DNA of 64,000 bases from Bradyrhizobium sp. CCBAU 53421 (GTDB lineage Bacteria; Pseudomonadota; Alphaproteobacteria; Rhizobiales; Xanthobacteraceae), in contig NZ_CP030047.1 of the NCBI RefSeq assembly GCF_015291625.1, positions 3,844,001 through 3,908,000 of the forward strand, read 5' to 3'. Positions within the stretch are counted from its first letter, which is position 1. Each line of letters begins with the position of its first letter. The notes under the pieces were generated by a model. The model was given only the letters and a program-made list of their open reading frames with translations, did not search any database and had not been told where the DNA came from. Positions 63,138-64,000 of the stretch are shown here, one piece after another. Position numbers and translations under genes: made by a program.

Positions 63138-64000
63138 ATGACTGACAGGTTCATCTCCATCGAGGGCATCGCCCGCCGTTATCCCGGCGCGGGCGGCGGC
63201 ACCACCACGGTGTTCGAGAACTTCTGGCTGTCGATGGCGCGCGGCGAGTTCGGCTGCGTGATCGGCCATTCCGGCTGCGGCAAGACCACGGTGCTGAACA
63301 TCCTCGCCGGGCTCGACGAGCCGAGCGAAGGGACTGTCATCGTCGACGGGCAGGGGATCGAAGGCACCAGCCTCGACCGCGCCGTGATCTTCCAGAGCCA
63401 TGCGCTGCTGCCGTGGCGCACGGTGCTCGGCAACGTCGCCTATGCCGTCAGCTCGAAATGGCGCAAATGGGATCGCGCGCGGGTGAAGGCGCATGCGCAG
63501 AAGTTCATCGATCTTGTCGGGCTGACCGGCTCGGAACACAAGCATCCGTCCGAACTGTCCGGCGGCATGAAGCAGCGCGTCGGCATTGCGCGTGCGCTGT
63601 CGATAACGCCGAAGATCATGCTGATGGACGAGCCGTTCTCGGCGCTGGACGCGCTGACCCGCGGCACCTTGCAGGACGAGGTGCGGCGCATCTGCCTGGA
63701 GACCGGGCAGACCACCTTCATGATCACCCACGACGTGGATGAAGCGATCTTCCTCGCCGACAAGATCTTCCTGATGACAAACGGCCCCGGTGCCGTGCTT
63801 GCCGAGATCGTCGAGAACCCGCTGCCGAAGGAGCGCGGCCGCATCGACCTGCACCGCCATCCCTACTACTATGCGCTGCGCAACCATATCGTCGATTTCC
63901 TGGTCAGCCGCAGCAAGAGCTTTGCTGCCGAGGTGACCGGCCACGATCCGCGCCACGTGCCGACGGTGCGGCCCGGCGTCGGCGAGCCCACCATCGTCTC
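63138..64000 (+). CDS. ABC ATPase (NrtD/SsuB type), partial at window end
   Basis: The start ATG at 63138 is two bases after the permease stop. 287 residues are visible with no stop, so the gene continues past the window. Walker A GHSGCGKT is at 43-50, the signature LSGGMKQR is near 141 and Walker B is IMLMDEP with the following FSALDAL. It hydrolyses ATP to drive the NrtB-like permease. The end in the window, DPRHVPTVRPGVGEPTIVS, is past the usual 260-residue length, so a C-terminal extension (as in NrtC) or a regulatory tail may follow. Confidence 0.9.
   Translation, partial: MTDRFISIEGIARRYPGAGGGTTTVFENFWLSMARGEFGCVIGHSGCGKTTVLNILAGLDEPSEGTVIVDGQGIEGTSLDRAVIFQSHALLPWRTVLGNVAYAVSSKWRKWDRARVKAHAQKFIDLVGLTGSEHKHPSELSGGMKQRVGIARALSITPKIMLMDEPFSALDALTRGTLQDEVRRICLETGQTTFMITHDVDEAIFLADKIFLMTNGPGAVLAEIVENPLPKERGRIDLHRHPYYYALRNHIVDFLVSRSKSFAAEVTGHDPRHVPTVRPGVGEPTIV

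Overview
The window looks like a chromosomal segment of a Rhizobiales alphaproteobacterium, most probably Bradyrhizobium or a close relative (inference). The evidence is the high GC content with strong GC3 bias, an alphaproteobacterial GAAC-N7-GAAC LexA box before recA, a MloK1-type potassium channel beside alaS, a eukaryote-like NADP isocitrate dehydrogenase, many small hypothetical proteins of a type I associate with Bradyrhizobium, and several families of dispersed palindromic repeats between genes. No rRNA, tRNA, CRISPR array or intact transposase was found.

Layout. (1) 1-2.1 kb: an NsrR-like Rrf2 regulator and a DUF6522 protein diverge from a group III truncated haemoglobin across a near-perfect palindrome, a nitric-oxide-response module. 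(2) 1.4-6.3 kb: two small membrane proteins, two tandem XRE/MmyB regulators, a thioesterase, a FrnE-type DsbA protein and a NIPSNAP protein. (3) 6.9-15.7 kb: a GNAT protein, then a TetR-controlled accessory cluster (NIPSNAP-like protein, MFS carrier, DUF1254/DUF1214 protein, duplicated outer-membrane barrel, SDR). Two promoters in it carry the same -35/-10/operator arrangement. (4) 15.7-23.8 kb: lipoproteins, small exported proteins, a caspase-like protease, a PQQ dehydrogenase with a C-terminal anchor, HdeA-like protein, thioesterase, amidase. (5) 23.8-26.4 kb: a gene-poor, decayed stretch with small genes, a frameshifted ClpX-type zinc-finger relic, terminators, a FixK/FNR-like site and IS21-end-like repeats. 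(6) 26.4-42 kb: recA, three tandem DUF1835/DUF3658 paralogues, a YbgC-type thioesterase, the gcvT-gcvH-gcvP operon behind a tandem glycine riboswitch, alaS, the cyclic-nucleotide-gated channel, a DUF3455 protein and icd. (7) 42-57 kb: a membrane alpha/beta hydrolase, a TrmJ-DUF559 fusion, a dihaem cytochrome c, a substrate-binding protein + benzoylformate-decarboxylase-like enzyme + SDR operon, a PACE/LysR divergent pair, ribitol dehydrogenase, a TPR protein, a diguanylate cyclase and a GlcG-type protein. (8) 57-64 kb: a TetR regulator divergent from an OsmC / acyl-CoA-dehydrogenase-fold / rhodanese / NrtABC-type transporter cluster that runs off the right edge.

How the parts work together. 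Three divergent regulator-target pairs have visible operators: NsrR-globin, TetR-MFS cluster and TetR-OsmC cluster. Glycine cleavage is fed back by its riboswitch. recA and alaS, adjacent in many alphaproteobacteria, are separated here by about 8.8 kb. The most novel candidates are the DUF1835 triplet, the TrmJ-DUF559 fusion, the double-barrel outer-membrane protein with its TetR regulon, and the OsmC/ACAD/rhodanese/ABC cluster.
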